From the NCBI GenBank assembly GCA_028671895.1, contig JAPMAC010000221.1:9936001-10000000 (forward strand): a stretch of DNA of 64,000 nucleotides, in the 5' to 3' direction. The position numbers were made by a program, and so were the translations under genes. The notes under the pieces are model-generated. The model saw only the letters and a program-made list of their open reading frames with translations. It ran no database searches and had not been told where the DNA came from. The stretch is from Oenanthe sinensis. Lineage: Eukaryota > Streptophyta > Magnoliopsida > Apiales > Apiaceae. Positions 61,736 through 64,000 of this stretch are shown here, in pieces (position 1 is the first letter of the stretch; every line of letters starts with the position of its first letter).

Positions 61736-61977
61736 CTAGCCATCTAAATCATAATAAAGGTTAACACCGGTGTCTATTTTGATTGAGGTCTCGTTGGTTG
61801 GTACATTTACTATATTTTGATTATATTCAACTAAGTTCCATCCTCTTTCAATTAGGCCTCTTTGATGATTGGTAGAGTTCAATAAGATGTTTAGGAGTAT
61901 GCAAGTACGTGCACAATGCCCCTCAGCCCCGCACCCGTGAATAAAACATGCTCGGACAGAGATTCGTACTAATAACG
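61736..61977 (-). pseudogene. Gag remnant with CCHC knuckle next to the 5' LTR
   Basis: On the minus strand CGAEGHCARTC matches the CCHC zinc knuckle of copia gag. It lies about 25-75 bp after the LTR, so the large N-terminal gag part is deleted. CGTTATTAGTACGAATCTCTG directly next to the LTR resembles a leader/primer-binding region. Confidence 0.65.
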
Positions 61978-62092
61978 TATTATAATAAACTATTATTATT
62001 ATATATATATATATTAATATAAGAAATATAAGAGAAATAAGAAAAGAGGAAGCTAATGTATGTGTTGTATTAATATAACTTGATCTTGCTTC
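61978..62092 (-). repeat. 5' LTR of the copia element, part inside the window
   Basis: TATTATAATAAAC onwards matches 51911-52025 of the 3' LTR, including AAGAAATATAAGAGAAAT and GAGGAAGCTAATGTATGTGT. The tip is TA instead of TG. It stops at 62092, where the hAT element begins. Confidence 0.85.
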
Positions 62093-62159
62093 TAGTGCTG
62101 GCCACCCGTGCGGGTTGGCTCGGACCGCACGGGACCGGCCCATCATATCGGCACGCACG

Positions 62160-62345
62160 GTTCGCTACAGTAACGAACCGTGCTGAACCGGGGCATGAAC
62201 CGCTGATTGAACGAGCCGGATACGGGTTTAGATTATGAAAACCGGGACCGGCCCGACACGCACGGCTCGGCACGGCTCGACACGCACGGCTCGGCACACA
62301 CGGCTCGGCACAGTTCGGCACAGCTCGGCACGCACGGCACGACTC
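62160..62345. repeat. GC-rich subterminal repeat array of the hAT element
   Basis: At least ten imperfect CGGCTCGGCAC / CACGCACGG units, very unlike the AT-rich surroundings. Open frames across it are artefacts of the repeat. Confidence 0.85.
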
Positions 62346-62563
62346 GTCTCTATAATTATTAAAAAAATTAAAAGATGTCTTTTGAAAATTACTCTTTTGT
62401 TTTTTTATAAAAATATGTTTATTTTATTTTACTTTTATAAAAATATGATTTTGAATTTTTTACAAAAATACAATTTTGCAACTAAATACAAGTTCATGCA
62501 ATTAAAATTAACCTCAAATGCAACGAGGGTCTAAGAGTACCTTTCTCCTATAGTAGAGATAGA

Positions 62564-64000
62564 ATGATTGAAAATTTTGCTACTTATACTACATTAGACG
62601 AGTTACCTTTGTCTCACGGTGAGAGTGATAATTTAGAGCATATGGTTAGAAATTCACTACAACCCGCATTTAGAAAAATTCCTAGGAACACACTTAAACC
62701 ATACACACAAAAACAATATCATAGCGCTAGAGCACAATTAATTAATTTTTTTCAAACTTTTGATGGTATGGTTTCTTTAACTAGTGATTGTTGGAGTTCG
62801 AGTCAAGGTGAGCCTTATATTTGTATTACAGTTCATTGGATTAGTGTTGACTACTTTATACAAAAATGAATTATTAGTTTTGATATCATGGACGAGTCAC
62901 ACTCCGGTTATAACATAAAACAAAGAATTTTAGATACAATAAAGGAATTTAATTTGTTTAATAAAGTATTTACAATATCTTTAGATAATGCTTCTGCAAA
63001 TAAAAAATGTATCGACTATATTAGGAGTGAAATTCCTTTAGTTTTAGAATGTCAATTCTTACACGTTAGATGTTGTGCTCGCATAATTAACTTGTCGGCC
63101 CAAAAGGGAATAAAACAAGTAACTCATTTATTAGAACCCATTAGAAAAATAGTTAAGTATCTACGTCTAGGAAACACACTTCGGTCTAAGTACAAACAAT
63201 TATGTAAAGAAAATGGGTTAAGGGCAAAAAAATGGGGTATCGACTGTCCTACGAGATGGAATTCGACTTATAAATTACTAAATAAGCAATTAAATATAAG
63301 GTTGTTATCACCGAGTTATATAATTCAGATCAAAATAACCAATACGCGGATCCAATTATCGAATCTCATTGGGAGTTGGCAACTGCCTTACATGACATAC
63401 TTGATTGTTATGCACATGCTACTAAGATTTTTTCTTATGTTTATGAACCAAATGTACATCATGTTATCATTGAGTGTGTTACTATTGTTAACACTTTACG
63501 TAATTTTGAAAATAATCCATATTTTAGTGGTATTATTTCTGATATGAAAATTAAGTGGATTGAATACTTTACAGATTTTCCTTATATTTATGGTATTGCA
63601 TGTCTTCTTGACCCTGGTGTTAGAAAGGAAGGTTTAGAAAACATGTTAGAGTATTATTATAATGTGTTAGGAGTTTCATATGACCATGTTTTATATGTAA
63701 CTAATTGTTTAAGTTTGTTGCATCGTCTTGTAGATTTATATGCTCCTAGAACTCAAAATGTAGAACCACCTAAAAGTAATACTGTTAGTAGATTTAATAG
63801 TACTATTTCATCTATATTAAACAAAAGACAAAAAGCGAGGATTCGTGAGCCTTCTTTTACTTCACCCTCTTATTCTTTTCTTATGATTAGAGAGTTTTTT
63901 TCTTATAACTATGAGTTAAGTGATGATTTTTCAATACTAACGTGGTGGAAGAATCATGAGTTACAATTTCCAGTTTTAGCTAAAATTGCAAGGGACATCT
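62564..64000 (+). pseudogene. hAT (Ac-like) transposase, broken and partial
   Basis: Segments in family order: LTSDCWSSSQGEPYICITVHWI (as SDCWSSS and YICITVHW), a stop at about 62867, then SGYNIKQRILDT, SLDNASANKKCID, HVRCCARIINL and a CPTRWNSTYKLL block. A frameshift lies near 63300. The rest runs in another frame with IACLLDPGVRKEGLE and the start of the C-terminal dimerisation domain (LTWWKNHELQFPVLAKIARD) at the window end. The N-terminal BED zinc finger is absent. It is not functional as it stands. The host role is none; it is a transposon gene. Confidence 0.9.

Larger units (their letters stand above)
51911..62092 (-). mobile_element. Gag-deleted Ty1/copia element with nested insertions
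   Basis: Read on the minus strand: 5' LTR (from beyond the hAT insertion to 61978), a stub of gag with a CCHC knuckle, pre-integrase and integrase, a long linker, RT, RNase H, a polypurine tract, and the 3' LTR (52732-51911). The family is Ty1/copia because integrase precedes RT. Three LTR insertions (54202-56468, 57839-58564, 58869-60157) and one tandem duplication (55640-57674) interrupt it. At each LTR insertion, removing the insert and one target duplication leaves the reading frame continuous, so the element was open when they landed. Stops within domains show that it is now dead. Confidence 0.9.
62093..64000 (+). mobile_element. hAT transposon, runs off the window
   Basis: The left end is TAGTGCTGGCCACCCGTGCG, in the middle of the copia LTR. 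The 8 bases before it (CTTGCTTC, 62085-62092) are the expected target duplication. From 62100 to 62345 many CACGGCTCGGCAC words form the subterminal repeat array. The transposase remnant follows from 62564. The right end is beyond 64000. Confidence 0.88.

Noticed and set aside
62070..62534. Arg/Pro/Gly-rich open frames on both strands
   Set aside because: They arise from the GC-rich subterminal repeats of the hAT element.

Overview
The window is AT-rich nuclear DNA of a eudicot plant. The evidence is split genes with short AT-rich GT-AG introns, proteins close to Arabidopsis-type MTP8, SINAT2 and RNA pseudouridine synthase 3, and a dense layer of plant transposons (Ty1/copia, chromovirus-like solo LTRs, hAT, Stowaway, MULE MITEs, a tRNA-derived SINE). 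The sequence alone does not fix the species. Nothing bacterial, viral or organellar was seen.

Layout. 1-6 kb: decayed LTR-like sequence carrying two sister MULE MITEs and an hAT-like non-autonomous element. 6.27-6.64 kb (+): an intact single-exon gene for a small membrane protein. 8.0-9.7 kb (-): a degenerate intron-containing MTP8 copy. 10.0-11.5 kb (-): an F-box/LRR/FBD gene with one frameshift. 11.8-24.2 kb (+): two decayed colinear copies of one Ty1/copia element and its 3' flank, interrupted by a copia LTR and a 1.86-kb solo LTR. 24.2-28.2 kb: repeats and gene-poor DNA.

28.2-31.4 kb (-): complete 7-exon MTP8, a Mn-type CDF transporter. 33.1-36.1 kb (-): complete 4-exon SINAT2-like RING E3 ligase, whose leader may extend to about 39.1 kb across an inverted repeat split by an hAT element. 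40.6-48.4 kb (-): complete 9-exon mitochondrial-type RNA pseudouridine synthase 3 gene, with one GC-AG intron and a 3.9-kb intron full of transposons. A second intact copy of its first exon, with a strong splice donor, lies at 50.5-50.8 kb.

51.9-62.1 kb (-): a gag-deleted Ty1/copia element that received three LTR insertions, each with a target-site duplication (two perfect, one with a single mismatch), and a tandem duplication. Its 5' LTR is cut by an hAT element that runs off the window at 64.0 kb. The three well-preserved host genes (MTP8, SINAT2, the synthase) act separately in Mn transport, ubiquitin ligation and organelle RNA modification. I see no shared pathway and no operon-like logic. 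I found no convincing new biological system. The most notable points are the duplicated first exon, the GC-AG intron, polypyrimidine tracts directly after two splice donors, and the nested insertions in the copia element.
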